Shown here piece after piece: positions 63,593 through 64,000 of a DNA stretch of 64,000 nt. The DNA is from Moringa oleifera (Eukaryota > Streptophyta > Magnoliopsida > Brassicales > Moringaceae): NCBI GenBank assembly GCA_021397835.1, contig JAJFZO010000230.1:4272001-4336000 (forward strand), in the 5' to 3' direction. The notes under the pieces were generated by a model. The model was not told where the DNA came from, did no database searches, and saw nothing but the letters and a program-made list of their open reading frames with translations. Position 1 is the first letter of the stretch, and each line of letters begins with the position of its first letter. Both the position numbers and the translations under genes were made by a program.

Positions 63593-64000
63593 TGATCAAA
63601 AAAATCAATAACTATTATTCATCAACTTCCTTTATTCTTTCTTTATTATTATGGTGCTTAAAGAAACATATAGAAAAAATGTAGTATCGCTGGTCTTTTT
63701 TTATTTAACTAATAAAAAAATAAAATCACTGGAGTTCAATTGGATGGAATTTATCCATTGAAATTTCATATTAACAAAATATAAAATACATGTTTTTAAT
63801 TAACAATTTTTTAATAAATTTTAATTCAAAAATCTGTAGACAGTATAAATTTATATTATTTAATCAATTTTCTTCCTAATATTGCACATTCTATTCAAAA
63901 GTTATTTAATACAGTTATAATATTTAGTGAATCTATGTCACATAAATAATGGGACAACCACTGAAATTTGTCACTTTAATTACATAAATATCTTGTTTTT
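63593..64000. other. AT-rich flank after the copia insertion
   Basis: No feature seen. This is the continuation of the spacer interrupted by the copia element. Confidence 0.5.

Noticed and set aside
1..64000. CRISPR arrays, operons, phage or bacterial defence genes
   Set aside because: No regularly spaced repeats and no prokaryotic gene organisation were seen. All supportable genes are plant nuclear genes or plant transposons.

Overview
The window is plant nuclear DNA, most likely from a eudicot. It is AT-rich, the genes have GT-AG introns, the proteins belong to land-plant families (UPF0496, group A bZIP, phytocyanin, RTM2-like HSP20, ROH1/DUF793), and the spaces between genes hold Ty1/copia and hAT transposon remains. 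I cannot name the species. I see no operon, CRISPR array or other prokaryotic feature.

I rebuilt six protein-coding genes by reading splice sites and checking intron phase. They are: a UPF0496 membrane protein (minus, 1702-3129, 2 exons, 358 aa); a GBF4-like bZIP factor (plus, 10855-15779, 4 exons, 323 aa); a GPI-anchored phytocyanin-like protein lacking most copper ligands (plus, 18213-19866, 4 exons, 237 aa); an RTM2-like protein with an HSP20 domain, a long acidic linker and a tail anchor (plus, 26872-28564, 2 exons, 536 aa); a ROH1/BYPASS1-type protein (minus, 43103-44272, 1 exon, 389 aa); and a 13-exon WD40 protein (minus, 48325-56413, 372 aa). No shared pathway is visible. The bZIP gene and the ROH1 gene both have ABRE/G-box (CACGTG) motifs upstream.

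The repeats form three layers. An old, heavily decayed copia pol fragment lies at 6240-7990 (plus), with a possible LTR remnant to about 9.1 kb. At 30.8-37.1 kb a decayed hAT transposase copy is split by a second, related hAT element (31530-35961), so this is a nested hAT-in-hAT insertion. At 58637-63587 is a full-length 4.95-kb copia element (minus orientation) with two LTRs, a 5-bp target duplication, PBS and PPT; its gag-pol frame carries at least eleven nonsense codons and one frameshift.

The remaining space is mostly very AT-rich with no supportable gene. Two stretches are richer and may be transcribed but are unresolved: 39.65-43.1 kb (downstream of ROH1) and 46.2-48.06 kb. I found no clear new biological system. 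The most notable structures are the nested hATs, the transition-biased decay of the copia element, the triple G-box cluster upstream of ROH1, and a perfect 17-bp tandem duplication carrying the TATA motif of the RTM2-like gene.
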